NCBI GenBank assembly: GCA_022008415.1
Contig: JAIRBC010000028.1
Location: 1-56,460, forward strand
Direction: 5' to 3'
DNA from: Cerina litoralis
GTDB taxonomy: Bacteria; Bacteroidota; Bacteroidia; Flavobacteriales; Flavobacteriaceae
Length of the DNA stretch: 56,460 nucleotides
The notes beneath the pieces are model-generated. The model did no database searches, had not been told where the DNA came from, and saw only the letters and a program-made list of their open reading frames with translations. Each line of letters opens with the position of its first letter. The stretch's first letter is position 1. The translations under genes and the position numbers were made by a program. This document shows positions 1 through 13,192 of the stretch, one piece after another.

Positions 1-153
1 ATGAAAGATCACGGCATTTTAATGAGTACCGACGGCCCGGACCACAACGTATTAAAAATAAAACCGCCCCTTGTCTTTACCAAAGGGAATGCTGAAGAAT
101 TGATTTATTATCTAAGAAGAATATTTGTTGAAAACTTTATGCAGGTCTTTTAA
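1..153 (+). CDS. Class-III PLP aminotransferase-like protein, C-terminal end (partial)
   Basis: This reading frame is open from the first base of the window and ends in TAA at 151-153, so only the last 50 residues are visible; the real start lies upstream of the window. The visible part contains [19 protein letters not shown], which resembles the C-terminal strand of fold-type I class-III aminotransferases (the GABA aminotransferase / ethanolamine-phosphate phospho-lyase group). The active-site lysine and cofactor-binding parts are not in the window, so substrate cannot be judged. The beta-galactosidase gene begins 19 bases after the stop on the same strand, so the two could be co-transcribed. 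The family call rests on a short tail only. Confidence 0.6.
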   Translation: MKDHGILMSTDGPDHNVLKIKPPLVFTKGNAEELIYYLRRIFVENFMQVF

Positions 154-160
154 TCTATAG

Positions 161-3316
<3,156 letters not shown>

Positions 3317-3333
3317 ATTAATATTGATTAATA

Positions 3334-3374
3334 TAATCGGAGAATCACTGGTTCGAGTCCAGTTCCCGTTACTA
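3334..3374 (+). pseudogene. tRNA 3' fragment (T arm and acceptor end), Met-type, degenerate
   Basis: The stretch has a complete T arm (ACTGG, TTCGAGT, CCAGT), then TCCCGTT, A and CTA, as expected for the 3' end of a tRNA gene. The upstream half is missing; the bases before it belong to the end of the GH2 gene and a short AT-rich spacer. It matches the better-preserved fragment at 45648-45692 with several substitutions in the variable and anticodon-stem region. Such 3' fragments are typical scars left by tyrosine integrases that use tRNA genes. Confidence 0.75.
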
Positions 3375-3376
3375 AG

Positions 3377-3404
3377 AAAACCAGCTATCTCTAGCTGGTT
3401 TTTT
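3377..3404 (+). terminator. Rho-independent terminator after the tRNA fragment
   Basis: CCAGCTA and TAGCTGG form a perfect 7-bp stem around a TCTC loop (3381-3398), extended by A/T pairs and followed by a T run. It lies 2 bases after the tRNA fragment. It could end transcription of the GH2 gene as well as that of the lost tRNA. Confidence 0.8.
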
Positions 3405-3526
3405 TGTTTCGTGAAAAAGCAATGCTCGCATTAGCTTTGGAAAAAAAAATATAGGGCGCAAAGCGACCAAGGTTTTCTTAGTAAAGCCTCCCCAAGGCCC
3501 TTTCCGCAGTGTAACGAAGGAAAGAA

Positions 3527-3582
3527 TCCAGTTCCCGCTACTAGTAAAGACAGGGCCACCAAGAGATTGAGACCCTTTTTCT
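3527..3582 (+). repeat. Left copy of the tRNA-3'-end plus terminator direct repeat (att-like)
   Basis: TCCAGTTCCCGCTACTAG at 3527-3544 is identical to 45676-45693, and the match continues with a few substitutions through AAAGACAGGGCC and CCAAGAGATTG into the T run. The left copy holds only the acceptor end plus a decayed terminator (GGGCCACC with GAGACCC). The two copies are about 42.15 kb apart in the same orientation. The likely origin is integrase-mediated insertion at a tRNA-Met gene. Confidence 0.75.
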
Positions 3583-4145
3583 ATTTCCTTCATAAAACAT
3601 ACCTAAAACAATTTCGCCGTTTTTGGAAATATTTCACAATAGAAACCAAAATGTTCTTTCTTTCTCCCTTTTCAAAGTTGGCTACAGGAAAACATGCCGA
3701 CTATTCTAGAAGAGAGATCCCTTCGGAGTGGATACATACCTATTCCTAACTTAGTATGAAATAAACAAAAGGATAAACATCGCATTATTATGTACATGCG
3801 GAGGAAAAAACAGCTTGTGCACAGACCGTTTTGTGCGAGGCATTCATCCAAATAAAATGGAGTTTTTTAAAATGAACGCGCCTATTTTAGAAAAATAAAT
3901 AGAACTTAAGGCTGAATATGAATGAGGAAAGCACTGCTTTTTTTTAAAACATTAATATTTTGCTGGTGTTACAGCCTAAAAAATTCTGGCTAAAAGAACA
4001 ATCGAGATACCATTAAACGAGTACATCTAAAGGAATAAAAAGTCCAAATCTTAATTATGATCGGTAGCTAAATTAAAGGAAAGTTCTCCATATAATATTT
4101 TACTCAATTGTAGTGTAAAATCGAAGCAATAACACTCCATTAGGT
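3583..4145. other. Intergenic stretch, no gene recognised
   Basis: This 563-base AT-rich stretch lies between the att-like repeat and the end of the hybrid regulator gene. Short open frames here lack family resemblance or a convincing context. I see no RNA gene, insertion sequence or clear terminator for the minus-strand regulator. Confidence 0.5.
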
Positions 4146-7100
4146 TTAAGCGGTTTGAATTTTATATTTCTTAATTAGGTTCTCCAATCCAATTTCTTTT
4201 ATCTCGCGTTTTAAGGCCGTTGGTGGTTTTCCGAACTCTTCTTTAAAACATTTTGTGAAATATCTGGAATCCTTATAACCGACCATGAAAGCCGCCTCAG
4301 AAATACTGTACCCATTCTCCAAAATAAATAGTGCCGCTCTTTTTACTTTTAGACTTCTGAAGAATTCCACCAAGGTCTTGCCCGTGAGTTCCTGACATTT
4401 TCTGTAAATTACTGAATAGCTCATGTTCAAAGTGTTTGCAAGGTCTTCAAGTTTAAATTGTGAATCTTCAACCCGGCCATTTAGTTCATTGACTAAATTT
4501 TCCATAAAAATATGGTCCTTGGACTTTACAATATTCGATTTAGGGACACTAAAAAGTTCTGTTTTTGTTTTAAAAATAATCTTTTCGCTTCTGGAAATAA
4601 TGTTGTGTACTTGTAGTAACAATTCCTGCGGGTCGAAAGGCTTTTGAATATAGGCAATTGCTCCGGATTGAAGTCCTACCAGTTTCGAATTTGTCGCTTT
4701 TTTAGCTGTTAATAGAATAATAGGAATATGTGAGGTTTGTTTACTTTTTTGGAGTGTCCTGCTCATTTCTACGCCATCCATTATAGGCATCATAACGTCA
4801 CTAATTATAACCGCAGGATTGTTTTTTTTTGCGGATGCAATTCCTTCTTTTCCATTTTCGGCGATAAGCACTTCAAATTTGCCATGTAGTAGATCCTTAA
4901 GAAATATCTGCATATCTACGTTGTCCTCTACAACCAAAACAACATGTTCGCGTTCAATAGATATGGTGTTCTTTTCGACTAAATCATTTTCGTGATGAAA
5001 AAAGTTGCCTCCTGGCGTTGATGGTAATAGCCCAAACTCCGTTACATCCATCTTTTCATCGTCAGTAAAAACATCATCGCGCATGGACAATTCCACAGTA
5101 AATTTAGTGCCTATTCCCAATTTTGATGATACTATGATATTTCCATGATGTAAATCTATCATTTCCTTGCTTAGGGCAAGGCCAATACCAAGGCCTTTTG
5201 CCTGTTTTCCAGTTTCCGATTGATAAAAAAGCTCAAATACACTGTCCAGTTCGTCCTGAGATATTCCCAACCCCGTGTCCGAAATGGTTATTGCTACTAG
5301 TCCGAGATCGTTGAACTCATTGACTTTAAGGACGATCTCACCGTTTCTAGCTGTAAATTTGAATGCGTTGGAAAGTAGGTTATAAAAAACATGCTCCATC
5401 TTCTCCCTATCATACCATAAATGGATCTCATTACTAGTATATTCCTGGATGAAATTTATCTCCTTAAAACGAGCCTGTTCGACAAAGGAAGATGCGATTT
5501 TTTTAAGATCACCAACAATATCATGCCTAGAAGCATAGATCCGTAACTTACCCAATTCCCTATTTCTAACGGTCATCAATTCATTGGATATCCTCCTAAG
5601 GCGCTCAGCATTGTTCTTGATCAGGTTTAGGCGTTGCTTCAATAAATGGTTTTTGTGGGATACAGCTCTTTTAAGCATATCGTCTATAGGTGCTAGAATA
5701 AGGGTTAAAGGAGTATGAATTTCATGGGACATTTTGGCGAAAAAATTCATCTTAAGGGCATACAGTTCCTTTTCTTGGCCATATTGCCATTCCTCCCGGT
5801 GCAATCTGTTCCTAAGTCGAATCCAAAGTATTATACCCAACACCAATAGGGAAAGAAATAGAGTGTAAATCGCAAAAGCAAGGTTACTTTGCCACCAATA
5901 CGGTTTAATTATAATGTGTATTTGTTTGACCCCTATGTCCCATTCACCCTTTTTGGTTCCAGCCTTAACCTCAAATGTATAATCTCCGTGTGGAATATTG
6001 GTATAGGATGCCCTCCTATCCGTTTTTGTCATAACCCACTCGTTACTAAAACCAAGAAGGCGATATGCGTAATTGTAATTGGCATTCAACACATTTTCAA
6101 TAGCTGAAAACCTAAAAGAAAACGAAGACTGGCCAGATTGCAATTTTAACGATTTTACGTTTTCGGCTCCTGAAGTTAATTGGTCTGGTATAATTGTGCT
6201 GGCCGGTTTGTTGAGGACTTCAATATCATTTATATATAGTTTGGCCGTTGATTCGGTTTTTTTCATGGTCTTAGGCACAAAGGCGCTTACACCATTTTCA
6301 CCGCCGAAGTAAAATGTGCCATTTCTGGATTTAAAGGCACTACGTCTTTTAAAATAATCACCCTGTAATCCATCAATTCGATAATAGGATTTTAAAGAAC
6401 CTGTACTAGAATTATATTCATGAAGTCCGTTGTCACTACTCAACCAGAGATTATTACTGTCATCTACTAAAATCGAAGAAATATTAATATCCTTGATCAG
6501 GTCTTTATATAAGTAAGACTCGAAAGTATGGGTTTGGGTACTAAAACGTATTAGAAATCCACCCATACATAGCACCCATAGATTGCCTTTTTTATCTTCC
6601 AGCAATGATGATATATCATAATTATTCAAGTCTTCATCTTGATGCTCGTAATATTTATAAGGTTTAAAGGTCGATTTTTGAAAATCCGTAGAGTCCTCCA
6701 AAAACCTAAACAGTCCACCACTATCTTGACCTACCCATATTTCCCCATCACTCGTTTCTGTCAAACTCTGACAAACCCCAGCCGCCAAGCCATGAGAACC
6801 ATATTCAAAGGTTGCCAATTCCTCCTGATTTTCAGAGAATATGTGTATTCCTATACTAGATGTAGCCCATATCCTATTTTTCGAATCCCTATATAGATAC
6901 CGTACATCCGATGATGATTGCCCAGAAGCATTCCTAATGGGCAATCTTTTAAAAGACTCCTTGCCGGGAGCAAATAGAAATAGACCGTTTTGATAGGTGC
7001 CTATCCAAATATTGCCCTTGGAATCTTCTACAAGTTTTTGAACAAATCTTCCCTCAAAGAAATTAGCACCAGTTTTGCTATCGTTATATTGGATACTCTT

Positions 7101-8294
7101 TTTGTCTGGGAATATCCGGTTTATACCATTGCCATCCGTTCCTATCCATAGGGATCCTTCGGATGTTTTTAAAATCGATAAAACTGGTGTTGGTGAGCCA
7201 TTTTCTGACCCGCTATAATATTTTATTTTATTACTGTCGGCAGGTAGAATATTTATATGGCCATTCTTTGTAACCGCCCATAAATTTTCATGGGCATCTT
7301 TACCGACAAACATTATCGTATTATTACTTATGGAAAATTTGTTGTCGCCCTTTTGCCTGTATATGATGGTCGAATCGGTCTCCAAATCTATTCTATATAG
7401 TCCATAGCCATCCGTTCCAGCCCAAATTTTTCCAGTATTGTCGTAGAATAGGCAAATAAACTGGGCATGTTTACTATTCTTACCAGAAGTTAGGGACTGA
7501 TCGTATTGTTTATAAGAACCATCTTTTAAATTATAGGAAAATAATCCATTAAACTCCGTAGATATCCAAAGATGACCTCTTTCATCAGAAACTATTTCTA
7601 CTATACCTTTAATCGGGTTGTTTAGAGGAACCTCTAATTCTGTTAATTTATTTTCTTCTAATGAATAATCGTAAATTAAACCATTCTGTGTGCTTAACCA
7701 TATATGCTTAGAACCTGTAAAAGCAATATCCGTGATTTGCTGTGGATGGCTCTCTAGCCTTGGCATTGTCATAATACTGTCAATAGAGCTCGTAAGATAA
7801 TTGTACCTGTATAGTGTGCCTGTATTCGACCCGAACCAGACTTGCTCTTGGTTGGGTTTTATTGAGGTTACCCGGAATCCATGTCCACTTTGAGAAAATG
7901 TGTCCTTAAAGAAAATATGATCACCTCCCAAGGTTAGTTGGGCGAGTTCTCCATTATATGTAGCCAACCAAAGATTTCCTTTTTTATCATTAGAAAATAG
8001 AATCTTTCTACTGTTGTTGAAGTCCGTTCCAAATATGTCGGTATAAGCAGTAAACCTAAAATCATAACCATCATATTTATATAGTCCATCTACACTGGAG
8101 ATCCATATATAGCCTAAGGAATCTTGCGCCACCTGCGATTCACTCACGAATGTTTTCTGTAAATGAAAAAAATTAGGAGACTCCTGCCCTAGGCCATTAT
8201 ACGTGATGAACACAATGACCTGCAATAGAATGCGTCTTAATCTTATCCTCCGGTTGTTCAAATAAAAGTCATTTTTAAAAGCGTAAGGTACCAT
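4146..8294 (-). CDS. Hybrid two-component system protein (sensor kinase, receiver and AraC regulator in one chain)
   Basis: A 1382-residue HTCS that probably senses a glycan fragment in the periplasm and activates the neighbouring locus. Domains in order: a signal peptide (about 20-36, ending near NGLGQ); repeated Reg_prop beta-propeller blades such as GNLWLAT, GHLWIST and GNIWIGT (about 40-690); a Y_Y_Y domain (about 740-800); a membrane helix (about 806-826); HisKA with the phosphoacceptor in MSHEIHTPL (about 855); HATPase with NLLSNAFKF (about 975); a receiver domain with VEDN and ISDVMMPIMDG, the phosphorylated Asp near 1166; and a C-terminal AraC-type HTH (about 1290-1375, VGYKDSRYFTKCFKEEFG). 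Length is standard for the family. The usual SHEIRTPL has His in place of Arg here. It is divergent from the GH109-like gene across a 298-base gap that should hold its target promoter. The ligand cannot be read from the sequence. Confidence 0.95.
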   Translation of the reverse strand: MVPYAFKNDFYLNNRRIRLRRILLQVIVFITYNGLGQESPNFFHLQKTFVSESQVAQDSLGYIWISSVDGLYKYDGYDFRFTAYTDIFGTDFNNSRKILFSNDKKGNLWLATYNGELAQLTLGGDHIFFKDTFSQSGHGFRVTSIKPNQEQVWFGSNTGTLYRYNYLTSSIDSIMTMPRLESHPQQITDIAFTGSKHIWLSTQNGLIYDYSLEENKLTELEVPLNNPIKGIVEIVSDERGHLWISTEFNGLFSYNLKDGSYKQYDQSLTSGKNSKHAQFICLFYDNTGKIWAGTDGYGLYRIDLETDSTIIYRQKGDNKFSISNNTIMFVGKDAHENLWAVTKNGHINILPADSNKIKYYSGSENGSPTPVLSILKTSEGSLWIGTDGNGINRIFPDKKSIQYNDSKTGANFFEGRFVQKLVEDSKGNIWIGTYQNGLFLFAPGKESFKRLPIRNASGQSSSDVRYLYRDSKNRIWATSSIGIHIFSENQEELATFEYGSHGLAAGVCQSLTETSDGEIWVGQDSGGLFRFLEDSTDFQKSTFKPYKYYEHQDEDLNNYDISSLLEDKKGNLWVLCMGGFLIRFSTQTHTFESYLYKDLIKDINISSILVDDSNNLWLSSDNGLHEYNSSTGSLKSYYRIDGLQGDYFKRRSAFKSRNGTFYFGGENGVSAFVPKTMKKTESTAKLYINDIEVLNKPASTIIPDQLTSGAENVKSLKLQSGQSSFSFRFSAIENVLNANYNYAYRLLGFSNEWVMTKTDRRASYTNIPHGDYTFEVKAGTKKGEWDIGVKQIHIIIKPYWWQSNLAFAIYTLFLSLLVLGIILWIRLRNRLHREEWQYGQEKELYALKMNFFAKMSHEIHTPLTLILAPIDDMLKRAVSHKNHLLKQRLNLIKNNAERLRRISNELMTVRNRELGKLRIYASRHDIVGDLKKIASSFVEQARFKEINFIQEYTSNEIHLWYDREKMEHVFYNLLSNAFKFTARNGEIVLKVNEFNDLGLVAITISDTGLGISQDELDSVFELFYQSETGKQAKGLGIGLALSKEMIDLHHGNIIVSSKLGIGTKFTVELSMRDDVFTDDEKMDVTEFGLLPSTPGGNFFHHENDLVEKNTISIEREHVVLVVEDNVDMQIFLKDLLHGKFEVLIAENGKEGIASAKKNNPAVIISDVMMPIMDGVEMSRTLQKSKQTSHIPIILLTAKKATNSKLVGLQSGAIAYIQKPFDPQELLLQVHNIISRSEKIIFKTKTELFSVPKSNIVKSKDHIFMENLVNELNGRVEDSQFKLEDLANTLNMSYSVIYRKCQELTGKTLVEFFRSLKVKRAALFILENGYSISEAAFMVGYKDSRYFTKCFKEEFGKPPTALKREIKEIGLENLIKKYKIQTA

Positions 8295-8592
8295 AAAACC
8301 CCGTATTTCTTTGCAATTATATTTTCTTCATACTTGTTAACTAAAAGCTTTCACTCGTAAAGTTACAACATCTAAACTAGGATATTTTCCATAAATGTGC
8401 ATTGTTAAAAGTTCAATAAGAAAACCGCTATTGGTAGGATGAATTCGTCAAAAGAAGCATTCAAAATCATCAGCTATCCAAAATCGATTAATTTCTAGAT
8501 GGTTTTAGCTTAAAAAATCTACAGTGAATTTAAGATGGTTTTAAGAAGTTTGGCTCATAATCAAATATAAAATATCGCCTTTCCATCATTTT
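8295..8592. promoter_or_regulatory. Divergent promoter region between the HTCS and GH109-like genes
   Basis: This 298-base AT-rich gap separates two divergent genes and must hold both start regions. Near the plus-strand gene there is TTTG at 8549-8552, with TATAAAATA about 14 bases further on, a poor match to the Bacteroidetes -33/-7 pattern. I could not fix the regulator's own binding site by eye. Confidence 0.4.
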
Positions 8593-9951
8593 ATGGGTAC
8601 ACGAAGAAATTTTATTAAACAGTCAAGTATTATTGGAGCCGGAATCGCAACCGCTCCAAATATGGCGTTCGGTATGGCTAACAGATCAAAGAACATGTTA
8701 AACGTCGGCATGATCGGGGTGGGACTAAGAGGCTCCAATCATCTGAATAATCTTTTACAACGTGCCGATGTAAATATTATCGCCATCTGCGATATAGACG
8801 GTGCACGTATAAAATTGGCATTGGACACCATAGAGAAGGCAGGGGGAAATAAGCCCAAAATTTTTGGTAAGGACGACTTGGACTACCTCAACTTATTAGA
8901 ACTTAAAAATGTTGATGCCGTTATTATTGCAACCCCGTGGCTTTGGCATACTAGAATGGCAAAAGATGCAATGAAAGCCAGGAAGTACGCAGGGGTTGAG
9001 GTTTCGGCAGCCAATACCATGGAGGAATGTTGGGACCTAGTAAATGCACACGAGCAAACGGGTTCCCACGTGATGATATTGGAAAATGTAAATTACCGCA
9101 GGGACATCTTGGCGGTGCTCAATATGGTAAAACAAAATTTATTTGGCGAGCTCCTCCATTTTAGATGTGGCTATCAGCATGATTTAAGGGGCGTGTTGTT
9201 TAACGACGGTCAAACTGCTTACGGAAAGGGTGTGGAATTTGGCGATAAGGGTATTTCGGAGGCTTCGTGGCGTACCCAGCACAATTTAAAACAAAACGCA
9301 GATGTTTACCCCACCCACGGGGTAGGCCCCATTGCCACAATGTGTGATATCAATCGCGGGAACAGGTTTCTATCGCTTACCTCACATGCCACCAAGGCAA
9401 AAGGGCTTCATAATTACATAGTTAAAAATGGTGGAGAGAACCATCCAAATGCCAAACTTAAATGGAAACTGGGAGACATTATTACAAGTACCATTGAGAC
9501 AGCAAACGGTGAGACAATCATCGTTACCCATGATTGTAGCTCACCAAGACCTTATTCCCTAGGGTTTAGAGTCCAGGGCACCGAAGGCCTTTGGGAAGTG
9601 GACGGCAATCGGATCTATATAGAGGGGCAGGCCCAAAAGCCACACCAATGGGACAATGCTGACGAATGGTTGGCAAAATACGACCATCCCTTATGGAAAA
9701 AGTACGGAGAGCACGCCACGGGCGCAGGCCATGGGGGTATGGACTTTTTCGTGGATCACGCCTTTGTAGAATCAGCAAAGCGAAACATCGCACCACCCAT
9801 GGATGCCTATGATTGTGCAGCCTGGAGTGCTATTACACCTCTTTCGGAGGCCTCCATAGAGAACAATGGGGAGCCACAGGATTTCCCCGATTTCACAAGG
9901 GGCTTGTGGATCAATAGGAAACCATACAATTGGATTAAGGACACCTATTGA
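8593..9951 (+). CDS. GH109-like alpha-N-acetylgalactosaminidase (Gfo/Idh/MocA fold)
   Basis: Predicted NAD-dependent glycosidase that removes terminal alpha-GalNAc by a redox-assisted elimination mechanism, the known mechanism of family GH109. The 452-residue protein starts with a Tat-like signal (TRRNFIKQSS, then a small-residue stretch), so it is probably exported folded with its cofactor. A Rossmann motif (MIGVGLRGSNH, about 40-50) is followed by segments I recognise from the Elizabethkingia GH109 enzyme: ENVNYRRD, GYQHDLR (about 193-199), YPTHGVGP with His242, DINRGNR, HPNAK and GAGHGGMD. These extended matches favour GH109 over a generic oxidoreductase, but specificity is not proven by sequence. 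It is divergent from the HTCS and precedes SusC/D, with a terminator between. Confidence 0.85.
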   Translation: MGTRRNFIKQSSIIGAGIATAPNMAFGMANRSKNMLNVGMIGVGLRGSNHLNNLLQRADVNIIAICDIDGARIKLALDTIEKAGGNKPKIFGKDDLDYLNLLELKNVDAVIIATPWLWHTRMAKDAMKARKYAGVEVSAANTMEECWDLVNAHEQTGSHVMILENVNYRRDILAVLNMVKQNLFGELLHFRCGYQHDLRGVLFNDGQTAYGKGVEFGDKGISEASWRTQHNLKQNADVYPTHGVGPIATMCDINRGNRFLSLTSHATKAKGLHNYIVKNGGENHPNAKLKWKLGDIITSTIETANGETIIVTHDCSSPRPYSLGFRVQGTEGLWEVDGNRIYIEGQAQKPHQWDNADEWLAKYDHPLWKKYGEHATGAGHGGMDFFVDHAFVESAKRNIAPPMDAYDCAAWSAITPLSEASIENNGEPQDFPDFTRGLWINRKPYNWIKDTY

Positions 9952-10008
9952 GATTGAATGAAGAACAAGAGATTAAAATATTGAGTTTGGTTTGAGTTAG
10001 TTTTTATG

Positions 10009-10042
10009 AAACCCATTTCATGAAAATGGAATGGGTTTTTAA
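10009..10042 (+). terminator. Terminator-like hairpin after the GH109-like gene
   Basis: AAACCCATT (10009-10017) pairs with AATGGGTTT (10030-10038), with further pairing possible inside, followed by a short T run. It lies 58 bases after the GH109-like stop and about 90 bases before SusC. This suggests that SusC/D has its own promoter, or that read-through is partial. Confidence 0.65.
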
Positions 10043-10131
10043 AAAAATCTTAAAAATACCAGATTTCACAAAAGATACGAGAAGATCAATAATTTTTTAA
10101 ATATGACCATATATTAACTTAAACTAAATCA

Positions 10132-13100
10132 ATGAAAAAGCGAATTATTTATTTACTGATCTCGATCTTGGGCGTTTCGCAATTAGCACAAGCTCAAGAT
10201 TTATCGGTCCATGGAACCGTTTTCGATGAAAATGGTGGCCCATTACCGGGAGCTTCCATTGTGGTAAAAGGTACTACAATTGGAGCCCAATCAGATTTTG
10301 ATGGAAATTATTCTATAGAAGCACCTTCAAACGCAACTCTGATATTTAGTTATATAGGATATCAGACTATCGAACTCCCCGTCAATGGCCAGACTTCTAT
10401 TAACGTAGACCTACAAATTTCTGCTTCTGAACTGGATGAAGTAGTGCTAATCGGGTACGGCTCGCAAAAGAAAAGTGACCTCACAGGAGCCATTACATCC
10501 TTGGCCTCCGACGAACTGAATAAAGGAGGAGCAATTAGCAATGTAGGACAGGCTATACAGGGAAAGGCTGCCGGTGTAGTCGTTACCCAAAATTCCAAGG
10601 CGCCAGGGGGAAGTACCTCCATACGTATTAGGGGTTCCAACTCTATTAGTAGTACAAATGAACCTCTGTATGTTGTGGATGGCTTTCCAACAGAAAGCGG
10701 TATTGATATGAACCCAGATGATATCGCCTCAATGGAGATCTTGAAAGATGCTTCTGCTACGGCGATATATGGTTCCAGGGGCGCCAATGGTGTAGTCCTT
10801 ATCACAACAAAAAGAGCTAAAGCAGGTCAAAGCGATGTTTCTTTCAATACTTATCTAGCAACCCAAAAGGTTGTGAACCCGTTTAACATGTTGGATGGCC
10901 AAGATTATATGCAATTAGCCAATGCACTTTACAAGGAAATCCCAGGTCAGGAAAATCAGGAAAACGGAGTATATACCCAATCCCAATTGAATTCTACAGT
11001 AAATACGGATTGGATCGATGCAACTACCAGAAACGGCTTAATACAGAGTTACAATTTTCAGTTTAGGGGAGGTAGCGAAAAAACAAAAGTCTTGAGTAGT
11101 TTGGGGTATTTTGATCAAGCAGGAATCCTAAAGAACACCAATTTCTCTAGAGTTTCCGGGCGCGTAAATGTTGATCAAGAAATAAGCGATCGTGTAAAAA
11201 CGGGAGTTTCGGTCATGGCTCAAAGGGAGTCATCCAATTATCAGATTTACGACGGTAACATCTTAAATTCAAATGTATTATATAGTATACTTACGTACGA
11301 CCCTACTGTACCCATATATAATGCAGACGGATCTTTTGGAAGACCACCGGGAGGTAGGGGGGATAATCCGTTGGCAAATCTTATCGCGAGGGAGAATGAA
11401 GTGCAAAAGGATAAGTTTAATGGAAGTATGTATTTAGAACTTACCATCATGGAAGGTCTGAAAGCAAGGTTTAACGCCGGTACTGAAATAAGGCACGATC
11501 AGCTTGGAGCTTACCTCTCAAAAGATTCGTACCAGGGCAGTATTGATGGGGGAGTTGCCAATGTTTCCGATCATAGCCTAACCCATAACCTTGTGGAAGC
11601 GTTCGTAACGTATGACAAAACCTGGAACGTTAAGCATGTGTTTCAATTGATGGGAGGGTATTCCTATGAGAAGTACATTAACGAATCCAAAGGGGTAAAC
11701 GTATATGGTTTTTCCACAGATCTTTATGGGTTTAATAACTTAGGCGCAGCATCCACCATTTCGGGCGTGTCCTCCAGCAAATCGGAGAACCTTTTGGCCT
11801 CATTCTTCGGAAGAGTCAATTATACTTTCGACAATAAATATTTGTTTACCGTGACCGTACGGGCGGATGGATCTTCCAGGTTTGGGGAAGATAACAAATG
11901 GGGTGTTTTTCCCTCAGGGTCCTTTGCATGGAAATTGATTAATGAACCCTTCATGGAAAATCAAAATGCGTTTTCGGACCTTAAACTTAGAGCCGGATAT
12001 GGCAAGACTGGTAATGAAAGAATCGGGAATTATGCTTCCTATGGCCTTATTTCCAATACACAATACACCTATGACGGCAACACGAACACTTCAGGGACTA
12101 TCCTTAACAGCTCCTCACCCGAGAATAGTAAATTAAAATGGGAAACCACAAGTCAGTATAATGTTGGGATAGATGCTGGGATACTCGATAACCGGGTCAC
12201 CTTTAATATTGACGGGTATTACAAAAAAACCAACGACCTATTGATAAGAATAAATCTACCTATGTATTCTGGATATACACAAGGTCTTAATAATATTGGT
12301 GCAATAGAAAATACGGGGTTGGAATTTGGAATTGAGTCTAAAAATTTTGTTGGAGACTTTACGTGGAATACCCGATTGAACCTTGCAATGAACCGAAATG
12401 AAGTCTTGAATCTAGGCGATCAGACGGAGATATTGTTGACATCGTCCAAACCAATAGGCAACGTATCTGAAGAAAACTATGCTACCATTCGAGTGGGAGA
12501 GCCTTTGGGATCGTTATATGGGTATAAATACATTGGGGTTCTACAGGCAGGTGAAACCTATTCCCCACAACCCAATAGCGTACCAGGGGATCCAAAATTC
12601 GAAGATCTTAACGGAGATGGGATTATCACTTCCGATGACAGGGACATCATCGGATCCGCCTACCCTAAATTAAATTTTGGATTTACCAATAACTTTACCT
12701 ACAAGAATTTTGATCTTTCCGTTTTCTTCTACGGCAATGTGGGCAATGACCTTTTAAACATGACACGGATGAATATGGAATGGAATCGTACCGTAGCCTC
12801 TTTAAATAGATGGACACCACAAAACACGGATACAGATTTACCTAGAAATGGATTCTTCTATTCTCAGTATGGAGGTTATATAAACAGCCACTTTATTGAA
12901 GACGCCTCTTTTCTACGCTTACAGAATTTGACCTTGGGCTATACTTTACCATTGAAAACTGATATTTTTAATAGTTTCCGCGTGTACTTGATGGCCGAGA
13001 ACCTCTTTACAATTACCAACTATTCTGGATGGGATCCTGAGGTAAATACAAAAGCTTACGAGAATGACCAACTTGTTAAATATGGTGGTAATTCTCAAAC

Positions 13101-13182
13101 TGCCAATGCGGGTGCGGGCATGGACTTTAACTCTTACCCAACTATGAGAGCGTTCACTTTTGGATTAAATGTCACCTTTTAA
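10132..13182 (+). CDS. susC: SusC/RagA-family TonB-dependent outer-membrane transporter
   Basis: Imports oligosaccharides or glycopeptides across the outer membrane, working with the SusD lipoprotein encoded 10 bases downstream. The 1016-residue protein has a signal peptide ending at AQAQD, a carboxypeptidase-regulatory-like domain (about 24-100: GTVFDENGGPLPGASIVVKG), a TonB-box region (ELDEVVLIGYG, about 100-110), a plug domain (about 115-225, with VVDGFP and DASATAIYGSRGANGVVLI) and a beta barrel ending in the aromatic GLNVTF. A DLNGDGIITSDDRD loop typical of SusC proteins is present. Length and terminus look complete. Expression is likely under the HTCS to the left. The substrate cannot be told from the transporter itself; the enzymes around it point to GalNAc-containing material. 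Confidence 0.97.
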   Translation: MKKRIIYLLISILGVSQLAQAQDLSVHGTVFDENGGPLPGASIVVKGTTIGAQSDFDGNYSIEAPSNATLIFSYIGYQTIELPVNGQTSINVDLQISASELDEVVLIGYGSQKKSDLTGAITSLASDELNKGGAISNVGQAIQGKAAGVVVTQNSKAPGGSTSIRIRGSNSISSTNEPLYVVDGFPTESGIDMNPDDIASMEILKDASATAIYGSRGANGVVLITTKRAKAGQSDVSFNTYLATQKVVNPFNMLDGQDYMQLANALYKEIPGQENQENGVYTQSQLNSTVNTDWIDATTRNGLIQSYNFQFRGGSEKTKVLSSLGYFDQAGILKNTNFSRVSGRVNVDQEISDRVKTGVSVMAQRESSNYQIYDGNILNSNVLYSILTYDPTVPIYNADGSFGRPPGGRGDNPLANLIARENEVQKDKFNGSMYLELTIMEGLKARFNAGTEIRHDQLGAYLSKDSYQGSIDGGVANVSDHSLTHNLVEAFVTYDKTWNVKHVFQLMGGYSYEKYINESKGVNVYGFSTDLYGFNNLGAASTISGVSSSKSENLLASFFGRVNYTFDNKYLFTVTVRADGSSRFGEDNKWGVFPSGSFAWKLINEPFMENQNAFSDLKLRAGYGKTGNERIGNYASYGLISNTQYTYDGNTNTSGTILNSSSPENSKLKWETTSQYNVGIDAGILDNRVTFNIDGYYKKTNDLLIRINLPMYSGYTQGLNNIGAIENTGLEFGIESKNFVGDFTWNTRLNLAMNRNEVLNLGDQTEILLTSSKPIGNVSEENYATIRVGEPLGSLYGYKYIGVLQAGETYSPQPNSVPGDPKFEDLNGDGIITSDDRDIIGSAYPKLNFGFTNNFTYKNFDLSVFFYGNVGNDLLNMTRMNMEWNRTVASLNRWTPQNTDTDLPRNGFFYSQYGGYINSHFIEDASFLRLQNLTLGYTLPLKTDIFNSFRVYLMAENLFTITNYSGWDPEVNTKAYENDQLVKYGGNSQTANAGAGMDFNSYPTMRAFTFGLNVTF

Positions 13183-13192
13183 ATAAAATAAG

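Noticed and set aside
10362-10805. 147-codon antisense frame inside SusC
   Set aside because: Opposite the conserved carboxypeptidase-regulatory-like and plug region; codon shadow.
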